Below are positions 51,790 through 61,048 of a DNA stretch of 64,000 nucleotides, piece after piece. Numbering within the stretch: position 1 is the first letter of the stretch; each line of letters begins with the position of its first letter. Both the position numbers and the translations under genes were made by a program. A model generated the notes under the pieces. The model saw only the letters and a program-made list of their open reading frames with translations, was not told where the DNA came from and did no database searches. The stretch is from Synaphobranchus kaupii (Eukaryota; Chordata; Actinopteri; Anguilliformes; Synaphobranchidae), in assembly GCA_029718625.1 (NCBI GenBank), contig CM056377.1:110036407-110100406 (forward strand). The letters run 5' to 3'.

Positions 51790-53418
51790 ATAATAGCTGT
51801 AATGTGTCATCACCTCATTCACCAGTAACAGTTTCTGTGCTGTAAGCCTCCACCCTGTATTCACTGATGCTGACCAAGCAGATCATAGATCAGTAGATTT
51901 TCAAGAATGGATTTATTTGTTTGCAAATCTGGCAAAGTGTCAAAAAAATATTTTTTTCTTTCATATCCCTCACTGAAAGGAGGTGAGCAAAGAGTATTTG
52001 GTCCTTACCATTGCAACACATTTTTTTCCCCCTTCAAAAGTTTTGTGGGAACTACATCTATCACTTTTATGATCCAAGCTAAATCCTCAGAGCCTCAGCC
52101 AATGTAGCATACCTACTCCAAGTTGTACAAAGCCAGAAGCTGTTTCAGTCTGCTAAGCAATTTCTTTCTGCATTCTCTGTGTGTTGTCTGTTGTAGTTTC
52201 TGTTTCCAGATGGATTAAGCAAAGAGTTTTCTTACCACAGCTCTACATTTCTGTGCATTTTAGGTTTAGCACTTTGATCTTTTGTATAATACCTTTCTCA
52301 GTACACAGTTCTGTTGCTGCTTTTTTGCTGTTCCTGGAACACCAACAGCTTAAAGAAGACATTGTAACATATTGGAGTTTTCCACATTATTGAATGGCTA
52401 TTTTCTATTGGTTTTGATGCTCCCTTGTGAACCACTCAGTTATTAAGGCTAAACTGATTCAAGAGTAATCATAGGAATTGTGTATTTTACTGTACCATTT
52501 GAAAACAGTGAAGTACAGTATGTTGTCTTTTTACACTGTAAATTGTTTACACTTAATTTACTACTGTGTCCCTACCCTTGCCCAAGCCTTCCAGAATGTA
52601 TTTAACTCTATGCATACTGCGCTCCTTGAACCTAACACAATCCTCAATGTGTCATGGTTTTCACCTATCTTCCCTCAGTTGCTACGGTTTTTATCTCTTT
52701 CCCATTTTTTCTTTTCAGTCTATCGGATTTTTCTGCGTTCCATTTCGGAGTTTTCCTTCTCCCCGCTAATTATTCGTTTCACCTGTTCTTTTACCTCTCA
52801 GGTATTTAAACCCCTCACTTCCGCCTCCTGGCGCTTCTTTGTCATTTCGTGTTTTCACGAGGTTAGTAAGTTTTTGTCTCTCTGCTTTTGTGAGAAGTAA
52901 GATTTCTTTTATTACGCAGTGCAGACGTTCTTCCACTTAGAAGCCTAGGAGAATTAGGGTTTAGTTTCACTTATTGCTCTTCCCTCTCCTTCGCTCCCAC
53001 TCTCATTTCTGAGAGTGTGTTTTATTTTTATTTCATTTATTTCACCATTTATCGGGCGTTATAGCCACGTACCGAAGGTGTCTTGTTTTTTCTGTCCTTT
53101 TTTTGCTATCTCTTTAGCGTTAGCTATTTTTGAGCTTTAGTTGTGCCCGTGTTTACGTGGCTAGCCCGTTTTATAGGAGTGTGTTATTATTTGGCACTGC
53201 CAGGGACTTTCTATCCCTTTTTTCTGTTATCGCGTTTGGCTCATCGCAATTCGGCACAAACCCTTTCACAATGCAGGCGAAACTAAATTCCTGCTGTTTT
53301 TGTGGTCTTGTTCCTCTATTTCTGATTACTTTGAAATTACATAGTTCATAGTTATTGCATAGACGAAGACTTATATAGGTTCATAATTTTTTTAAGTTTG
53401 GCTTTATTTTAGAATTAA
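51790..53418. other. Serpin copy 2 intron 3-4 with a possible solo LTR
   Basis: 51790-52510 and 53285-53418 align with copy 1 (12690-12850, 22480-22960, 23080). Between them about 52520-53285 is extra. It includes a block with TGTCATGG start, TATTTAAA box and TTTCACA end (52649-53270) that could be a solo LTR, but no convincing target duplication was found. Confidence 0.4.
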
Positions 53419-54246
53419 GGGCCCATCAACAGTAAAGAAATGCATGCAAATCTCCCATAGACTTCAATGTAAAATGGTGCTACAGCAAAACAAATGGAAC
53501 TCTGTCATGCAATGGATTTTCATGAAACTTCATCAGGTGGTACATCAGTAAATTCCGCATTGAACCATAGAGCGAATTTTGATTAATATGTTGCCATGGC
53601 AACAGCCGCAGCCAATCAAAAAACAGTAGGCTGTAATTTAAAAAGTATGCAATAGAGCAAAAAATGGCTCTATGGTTTAATGGAACATGTATGATGATCT
53701 GTGCAAAATTTGGTGCAATTCTGATGTTCGGTTATGGAGATACATTTGTTTTGCTGTGGCAGGTTATGCAAATTTAACATTTTGAGAAAACGGCCTTTAA
53801 AGTTACACAATAATTCACATGGCATCACAACCATTTGATAAGTGTTATGTACTAGTCAATTGTTATAATTCCATTTCCTTGTAATATGACAATGATAGAT
53901 GTATGAGTCTTGTACATGTAGTCATTTGCAATAAATGTTTGTTTAAATTAGTCATCTGGAGGTTGTTCTGGTAACATTAAATGATCGAGAAATAAAGATT
54001 GAAATTGATATTACGTAAAAATAAATAAATTTTAAAAAAAATTAAAAATCATCTGTACATGTATACAGTACATGTCATTTCTTGCATGTAAATTGCATTC
54101 AAAATAGACAGAATTATGCAATTTCAATTATGAAAATGATATAATGAAATATGATTGGGGGGGGGGGGGGGATTACCTCCAACCACGATACAATGCATTG
54201 AAGTCTATGGGAAATTTGTATGCATTTCTTTACTATTGATGGGCCC
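53419..54246. mobile_element. TTAA-flanked MITE, piggyBac/Kolobok-like
   Basis: Flanked by TTAA at 53415-53418 and 54247-54250. The inverted ends GGGCCCATCAA and TTGATGGGCCC extend through AGTAAAGAAATGCAT and CATAGACTTCAATG to about 55 bp. A 15-base G run is at 54157-54171. No transposase. Copy 1 lacks it. Confidence 0.82.
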
Positions 54247-54574
54247 TTAATATTTCTTTTCGTTTTCTGGACTATGGAGATGTATTTACATGCACGTATC
54301 TTCAAATAATTACCTTGGATACTCGTTTTGTAGTGTACGGCACTTTATTACAGGTGCTAAATTGCAAACACACAACTGTCTTTCCTATGAATGGTCTGGA
54401 CTAGCATCCTTCAATCTATGTATAGTCATCCACTGGTAGATATTAATTTATAAAGCAAAAATAGACTGCTTCTTCCTTACCTCAGCTCTCTGCTCTACAT
54501 GAATTCCTATAGGTGTCATCTTCACTCCAGTGATGTGGTACTTTTCCATGATTCTGCACTGTACATTTGGAGCA

Positions 54575-54931
54575 TCCATCCATCCATTATCTAACCCGCT
54601 TATTCCTGACCAGGGTCGCAGGGGGTGCTGGAGCCTATCCCAGCATGCATTGGGCGAGAGGCAGGAATACACCCTGGACAGGCCGCCAATCCATCATGGG
54701 CACACACACCATTCACTCACACACTCATACCTATGGGCAATTTAGAGTCTCCAATTAGCCTAACCTGCATGTCTTTGGACTGTGGGAGGAAACCGGAGTC
54801 CCCGGAGGAAACCCACGCAGACACGGGGAGAACATGCAAACTCCGCACAGAAAGGCCCTCGGCCGGGATTCGAACTGGGTACCTTCTTGCTGTGAGGCGA
54901 CAGTGCTAACCACTGCACCACTGTGCCGCCC
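54575..54931 (-). mobile_element. tRNA-derived SINE, minus strand
   Basis: Flanked by a 12-bp direct repeat ACATTTGGAGCA (54563-54574, 54932-54943). The minus strand begins with a tRNA-like head with A-box-like TGGTGCAGTGGTTAGC (54920-54905) and B box GTTCGAATCC (54876-54867). It ends in an ATGG-repeat tail. Copy 1 (about 27262) is the empty site. Confidence 0.88.
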
Positions 54932-54943
54932 ACATTTGGAGCA

Positions 54944-55268
54944 ATTAAAAAATAAATTAAAAAAACAGAACTAGAACAATTCATGATTATAAACACATAG
55001 GCCTAATTCATGACAAAGTTACTGAAGTGTGCTCCTGCTTTTAATCTCTGCTGTTAATTTTCCTGTCTACACAACATTGTTGATCCTTATATGTTATTGC
55101 CATTTTGATTGCTGACTGACATTTTGACTTCAATGGGGTTTTGACGGTAAAATAAAAGATACATGAATAAAAATAAATAGATTTTCTTCCAAAACATTAA
55201 TTATCAGATCATATATTGTCTCTTTTGGAAATAATCACCAATTTTTCACCATCTTTGTGAATCTATAG
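54944..55268. other. Intron 3-4 of serpin copy 2, 3' part
   Basis: Aligns with copy 1 27280-27622. Non-coding. Confidence 0.7.
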
Positions 55269-55380
55269 AAATACATTCAGGACACAAAGAAGTTCTATGA
55301 GGCAGAGCTGGAGACTGTTGACTTCATATCAAATGCAGAGGTTGCCAGGGTGAACATAAACAGCTGGGTGGAGAAGCAGA
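55269..55380 (+). pseudogene. Serpin copy 2, exon 4 equivalent, truncated
   Basis: Acceptor CTATAG kept; reads [19 protein letters not shown] to NSWVEKQ. After GAGAAGCAGA the match to copy 1 stops, so the last bases of the exon and the GT donor are missing. Confidence 0.92.
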
Positions 55381-55463
55381 TTTCACACCCCTTGATGATG
55401 AACCACACCTGCATTATTCAAAACATAATGCATTATATCTGTAGCTGTGTGTGTATATATATA
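55381..55463. other. Foreign filler replacing the copy 2 exon 4 donor
   Basis: Starts TTTCACACCCCTTGATGATG and ends in a TATATA run. It has no match in copy 1. Its origin is unknown. Confidence 0.6.
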
Positions 55464-57101
55464 CAGTCAAGCCGGAAAGTCTCCCCACCCCTTTCACCTT
55501 CTCCACGTTTTATTACGTTACAGACATATTCTACAATAGATTGAGTTAATTTTTTGTCTCAAAATTCTACACAAAATAGCCCATAATGACAAAGCGAAAA
55601 CAGGTTTTTAGACATTTGTGCTAATTTATAAAAAATCTAAATGTAAAATATCATATGTACACAAGTGTGAACACCCTTTGATATGACACCCAAAAGTGAG
55701 CTGAGGTGCATTTTGTTTCCACTGATACTGCTTGAGATGTTTCTACAACTTAATTGGAGTCCACCTGTGATAAATTCAATTGATTGGATATGATTGGGGA
55801 TTGCCAACACCTGCCTATATAAGGTCCCACAGTTGACAGTGCATGTCAGAGCAAACTCCAAGCCATGGGGTCAAAGGAATTATCTGCAGACCTCAGAAAC
55901 AGGATTGTGTCAAGGCATAGATCTGGAGAAAGGTACGGAAAAATCTCTGCAGCTTTACAGGTCCCAAAGAGCACAGTGGCCACCATCATTCGTAAATGGA
56001 AGAAGTTTGGAACCACCAAGAATCTTCCTAGACATGGCTGCCCGGCCAAACTGAGCAATCGGGGAAGACGGGCCTTGGCCAGGGAGGTGAGCAGGAACCC
56101 GAGGGTCACTCTGACAGAGCTCCAGCGTATCCTTGTGGAGATGGGAGAACCTTTCAGAAGATCAACCATCCAGGCAGCACTCCACCAATCAGGCCTTTAT
56201 GGTAGTGGCCAGACGGAAGCCCCTCCTTAGTAAAAGGCACATCACAGCCCGCTTGGAGTTTGCCTAAAGGCACCTAGAGGACTCTCAAACCATGAGAATC
56301 AAGATTCTCTGGTCTGATGAAACCAAAATGGAACTTTTTGGCCTGAATACCAAGCGTCACGTCTGGAGGAAACCAGGCACCGCTCATCACCTGGCTAATA
56401 CCATCCCTACAGTGAAGCATGGCGGTGGCAGCATCATGATGTGGGGATGTTTTTCAGCAGAGGGAACGGGGCGACTAGTCCTGATAGAGGGAAAGATGAA
56501 TGCAGCTAAGTACACCGAGATCCTTGAAGAAAACCTGCTCCAGAGCGCTCTGTACCTCAGACTGGGGCGAAGGTTTACCTTCCAACATGACAACGACCCG
56601 AAGCACACAGCCAAGAGAACAAAGGAGTGGCTTCGGAGAAAGTCTGTGCATGTCCTTGAGTGGCCCAGCCAGAGCCCAGACCTGAATCCAATTGAACATC
56701 TGTGGAAAGAGCTGAAAATGGCTGTGTACCAACGCTCCCCATCCAACCTGACGGAGCTTGCAAGGATATGCCAAGAGGAATGGGCAAAAACGTCCAGAAA
56801 CAAGTGTGCCAAGCCCGTAGCTTCTTTCCCAAGATGCCTTGAAGCTGTAATCGCTACCAAAGGTGCAACAACCGAGTATTAGGCTAAGGGTGTGTACAGA
56901 TATGTAACCCCTAAATAACCTATTTTTGTCAGTAAAATAAAATTGCATATTTTCTAAAAACCTGTTTTCACTTCGTCATTATTGGCTATTGTGTGTAGAT
57001 GTTTGAGGCAAAAAATGAACTCAATCTATTGTAGTATAAGTCTGTAACGTAATAAAACGTGGAGAAGGTGAAAGGGGTGGGGAGACTTTCCGGCTTGACT
57101 A
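55464..57101 (+). mobile_element. Tc1-like transposon, nearly full length (1638 bp)
   Basis: Ends CAGTCAAGCCGGAAAGTC and GACTTTCCGGCTTGACT lie beside TA. This is the sister of the element at 2988-5758 without the LINE. The transposase is split by a frame change near 56215 and a TAA at 56265-56267. Confidence 0.93.
55865..56882 (+). pseudogene. Tc1-like transposase, two frames
   Basis: The first part (55865-56230) holds both HTH subdomains ([48 protein letters not shown]). The second (56268-56882) holds the DD34E core with [20 protein letters not shown] and [11 protein letters not shown], ending [10 protein letters not shown]. One frame loss near 56215 and one nonsense codon separate them. 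All three catalytic acids are present. Confidence 0.92.
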
Positions 57102-57103
57102 TA

Positions 57104-58413
57104 TATAAACTCCTCAAAAAAAGTTCGGAAACGTTATTTCGGTCGATTATTCCTCCCCTTTAATAATACCAATTGGTATTGTATTTTATATCGTTGGAAA
57201 GCCTGATTAGTCACCTTTACAATGAGGTACAACTTGTAAAGATCATGCATTCGTGGAATGAGCAACACAGCTAACCATGTGGGTAGCGGCTCAAACAAAT
57301 TTGCCAAAATCCCCTGCAATATTCTTCTGTTGGTATTCACTCTCGTTTTGAGCTTCAAGTGCTGGCAGGTGTATGCCAGTCACAGGTGTGCCAGGAAGCC
57401 TGCAATGACTGCCCTTCACCGTCAGGCCCGTTTGCGCTGGTGTCGACAGCACCGACAGTGGAACCTAAGAATGTGGGGCAACGTCATGTTCAGTGATGAA
57501 TCAAGGTTCTGTCTGCGGAAGCTGGATGGCAGGATCAAAGTATGGAGACAGCGTGGAGAACGCTATGCAGATTGCTGCACAGATCGCATGACACCTTTCA
57601 ATGGGGGCAGTGTCATGGTGTGGGGCAGTATCTCTCTCACAGGCAAAACAGAACTTGTCATCATTGAAGGCAATCTCAATGCAGTGAGATATCGGAATGA
57701 GATTCTGGAGCCAGTGGCGATCCCATATCTCCAGAATCTGGGACCTAACTCCATCCTCCAGGATGACAACGCTCGCCCCCACAGAGCCAGGATCATCACA
57801 GAGTACCTCCAGAATTTTGGAGTGGAGAGGATGGAATGGCCTGCCGTGAGTCCAGACCTCAACCCAATTGAACACCTGTGGGATCAGCTTGGGCGTGCTG
57901 TACGTGCCAGAGTGACTAACGCAACCATGTTGGCTGACTTGCGGCAAATCCTGGTTGAGGAATGGGATGCCATCCCACAGCAGTGTGTGACCAGGCTGGT
58001 GACCAGCATGAGGAGGAGGTGCCAAGCTGTTGTGACTGCGTATGGATCTTCCACACGCTACTGAGGTCCCTGACAGTGTAAAATGAATAAAGTGTAAAAA
58101 TGGCCAATATGTGGTTTTTTCCTTATTACTGTGGGAGAGTGCAATCATCCAATCCACCAAGCAACTCAAAACGAGAGTGAATACCAACAGAAGAATATTG
58201 CAGGGGATTTTGGCACATTTTTTTGGGCCACTACCCACACGGTTAGCTGTGTTGCTCATTCCACGAATGCATGATCCTTACAAGTTGTACCTCGTTGTAA
58301 AGGTGACTAATCAGGCTTTCCAGCAATATAAAATACAATACCAATTGGTATTATTAAAGGGGAGGAATAATCGACCGAAATAACGTTTCCGAACTTTTTT
58401 TGAGGAGTTTATA
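57104..58413 (+). mobile_element. Second Tc1/mariner element with inverted repeats of about 240 bp
   Basis: AAACTCCTCAAAAAAAGTTC at the left is mirrored at the right. The arms (57106-57355, 58150-58411) stay alignable throughout, including CCAATTGGTATT and TGTTGGTATTCACTCTCGTT. It inserted directly beside the first Tc1 element in a TATATA run. The total of about 1.3 kb is short because the transposase N-terminus is missing. Confidence 0.9.
57360..58064 (+). pseudogene. N-terminally truncated Tc1-like transposase
   Basis: Real homology starts about YASHRCARKPAMTALHRQ, after the left arm. The upstream ATG at 57258 is within the inverted repeat. The catalytic core is open: FSDESRFCL, LQDDNARPHRA and [12 protein letters not shown] give D, D and E, ending YGSSTRY. 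The DNA-binding HTH half is absent, so the protein could not recognise its ends alone. Confidence 0.85.
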
Positions 58414-58484
58414 TATATATATATTATTATTAAATATACTTGTGTGACACAGTGCCCTCTGTACATTTCCACTGAATTATAAAA

Positions 58485-58627
58485 AGAAAATCAAGGACTT
58501 GCTGATGGAAGGGGCTGTTGACCACATGACCAGACTGGTGTTGGTGAATGCTATCTATTTTAAGGGTGACTGGGACAAGAAATTCAAAGGGTCAGAAACA
58601 AAGCAAATTAAATTCAAATTGAATAAG
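58485..58627 (+). pseudogene. Serpin copy 2, exon 5 equivalent without acceptor
   Basis: 143 nt reading KIKDLLMEGAVDHMTRLVLV to FKLNK, donor GTAACA at 58628. The 12 bases GCTTTCTTGTAG before copy 1 exon 5 are replaced by AAAA. Confidence 0.92.
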
Positions 58628-58918
58628 GTAACAGCTCATGCTTAATCAGTTTCTATATTAGTGTTTGACTGCAAACCTGTGACCTAAACTCAGAGTTGTG
58701 ACTTAAACAGACAAGGTTTTGCAACTGTAATGTCTTGACATCAGTTTCCTTGGTAATGTTTATACTGACCGGACTCAATATTGAGCATTAGTACGCTTCT
58801 CTTTTGTCTGAAGGATGCAGTATCAATGACCCAGCCTTACCTTGAAGCAAATTTTTTCCCGCCACGAGAGTTCAATAATACATTTAGCTTTATTTATTAT
58901 GTCTTGTTTTATCTTTTA
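58628..58918. other. Serpin copy 2 intron 5-6, 5' part
   Basis: Aligns with copy 1 29302-29616 up to the shared Tc1 insertion point. Confidence 0.75.
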
Positions 58919-59108
58919 CAGTGGTATGCAAAAGTGTAGGTACCCCTGTGAAATAACACGCTTTGTTGATTTTCTAAGTGAAAAGAAGTTACCACAACCA
59001 CTCCAGGGTACAAACTTAGGTACTCCTGTCAAATATTACAGCAAAACATTTAAACATTACCAATTTTTACAAACATTACCAACATTAATGCACATTTTAA
59101 TACACAAA
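58919..59108 (+). mobile_element. Left-end remnant of the shared Tc1 element
   Basis: CAGTGGTATGCAAAAGTG after TA, at the same intron position as 29617 in copy 1. The match stops near 59108, where unrelated sequence begins. Confidence 0.85.
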
Positions 59109-59119
59109 TACGGAAGCCG

Positions 59120-59320
59120 ACGGGTACAAAACACAACGACAAATCGTAAAACACATCAACAATTCAGAGAACAACGGCAATTCAGAAAACAGATCTGCAA
59201 ATCAGAAAACACATTGACAATTCAGAGAACAACTGCAAATCAGAAAACACAATGACAATTCTGAGAACAACTGCAAGTCAGAAAACACAACGACAAAACC
59301 CGGAACACATTTACAAATCA
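59120..59320. repeat. Minisatellite, period about 20/39 bp
   Basis: Repeats of the type CAGAAAACACA.TGACAATT alternating with CAGAGAACAACTGCAAAT. About five units with mutations. Confidence 0.75.
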
Positions 59321-60270
59321 CTTTATGGAAAGGGTAGGTAGCTACTAGGCCTACATGAAGGGAGATTGTAGCCTCCTTCTGATTGGACAAGCAGTATGTC
59401 AAATGAGAGTCTGACAGCGCAAGTGACCAACCAACAACAGTTTCCGTTATCTAACGTGACATTCAAGACAAGCCTATATATGGAGTTTATTTTGTTCCAT
59501 AAATAGCGCACGTGGAATTGTGAAATGAGCGCACAGAACAGTATATTAACGATGTTTTGAGCTTATTAAAATGGCATTAAAAATCGGCCTTTTTATAAAC
59601 TCAAAAACGGCGAAAAACACGGCGTTTTCTTTCCACGGCTAATTCGTTTTTTTCCTGAATCCGTGTGGTTACGTTCTTCCATCACTTTCCCATAAACTTA
59701 TTAACACAATGCAGGTTTGGCTGGTTATGATTGACTTTTTCTTTGAATTCTTCATCGACTAATGCTTAGTTTTAGTGTCCATGTGTCCACCGTGCCAATT
59801 AAGAGCCTATTGATTCACCACAGCCTTTCTCAACGATCTAAACCTGCATTGTGTTAATGAGTCTAAAGCCCTATTCGGACGGGATAAGTTTTCAGGACAA
59901 TGTCTGTAAAGTAATGATTACCACAGGACGTCCGTAATGTTAATGGCCGATTCGGACGGGATAAAGTATCTCCGTAATCAGCGTCTAGAATTACAGAGGG
60001 GAGTGTCTACTCTATCTTGTTGTGTCACACCGAAAATGTTCCCCCCATACAACGTTAAACATCCTATCTTCGCTGCAAACTGATTGCTTCTGGTAGAAAA
60101 TCGCTGTCAGGGAGCAATTGAAAAGATACAGGCGCCAAAAAAAAAAACTACTGGAGACAATGTTGGCATGTCCACAAAAAGCGTGAGGAATCCTGCATTA
60201 CACGGTAGGCTACACCTCTTTATTAACGTTAGCTTGAAAAGAAACAGTGTTAAGCCATAACATGTATGTA
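59321..60270. other. Non-coding flank with inverted repeats
   Basis: An 18-bp perfect inverted repeat TTAACACAATGCAGGTTT is at 59701-59718 with its complement at 59840-59857. GATTCGGACGGGATAA-type phrases repeat at about 59873 and 59950. No gene is recognised. Confidence 0.55.
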
Positions 60271-61048
60271 AGGCAGAGGAGGTTTCTCTAAGACAACAGG
60301 TGAAGCAGTGCTTCACCCAAAAAAAATAAAAAAAAAATAAATAAAAGAACATGCATAGCACACACAACACATCTTTATTTAATATTGAATTATCATCACA
60401 ACTACCATTTCCCTTGTGAAGCTAAAAAAAAAAGTGCCTCGATTCAAAAATGTGCCTTGTATCGTGAAAAACAGCGCCACCCCTAGACTTTTAAAAGGAA
60501 CTTCAGTGAAGCAATGCTTACTAGACCATTGGAAATCATTGGGGGACTTTATAAAATATGATTGGATAATTGCGCATTTTTTGAGCCCACCCGTGAAGCA
60601 CTGCCTCGCTAATGTATTTCAATCATGCGTGTTCTTGTGCGCGTTCTCGTCCTGATGATTGACATAATGTCTAACCATACAGAACAGGAGTTCATTTGTC
60701 CAGCAAGATATAATCATCCTACCCGCCAATTTTCCCTGTTGGTAGTAGAGACGTTAGTGTGTTACTGTATTGGAGAGAGAGAGAGAGAGCGATTTATTCA
60801 ATTTATTCAATTTTTATGGTTGTGGCGTTGTCGGCGGTGATTTGTATATATTGTAAATAGTAAAAAAATTGTATCGGTGTTGTAGCGTTATCCTTTTTGT
60901 CATTAAGCGATTTAAAATTTTTTTTACCTCAGCTAGCTAGCTAGCTAGCTAATTGCTAACGTGATTTAGCTAGCTCACGTTAGCCAAAACTAGCTCACTT
61001 TTTGAAAAGGTAGCTTTTTCAATTTAATTTGGCTCCAGTTGGAAGAAA
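60271..61048 (+). other. Upstream region of the hAT transposase
   Basis: CAGAGGAGG near 60273 resembles a hAT terminal repeat and could be the left end; no matching right end lies in the window. A (GA)n run is near 60775 and an (AGCT)n run near 60932-60955. GTGAAGCAGTGCTTCAC is a near-palindrome at about 60301. Confidence 0.4.

Larger units (their letters stand above)
38743..58627 (+). pseudogene. Serpin copy 2, SERPINB1-like tandem duplicate, probably a pseudogene
   Basis: Exons equivalent to copy 1 exons 2-5 are at 38743-38910, 44232-44372, 55269-55380 and 58485-58627, all open and highly similar. Three lesions hit gene expression. The start codon is ATC. The end of exon 4 and its donor are replaced by unrelated sequence after 55380. 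The pyrimidine tract and acceptor of exon 5 are gone. Exons 6 and 7, with the reactive-centre loop, are not found before 64000. The absence of stops in the exons suggests recent loss. A rescue through an upstream in-frame ATG (38701) would need use of sequence normally removed as intron. Confidence 0.85.

Noticed and set aside
52649..53270. Solo LTR
   Set aside because: TG...CA ends and a TATA-like box are suggestive, but the flanks (AATG and ATGC) do not give a convincing duplication; kept only as a note.
54867..54931. Functional tRNA gene
   Set aside because: A and B boxes are present but the sequence is the head of a SINE with target duplications and no complete cloverleaf.
57501..58259. 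252-residue minus-strand frame
   Set aside because: Antisense shadow of the Tc1-like transposase and its inverted arm.
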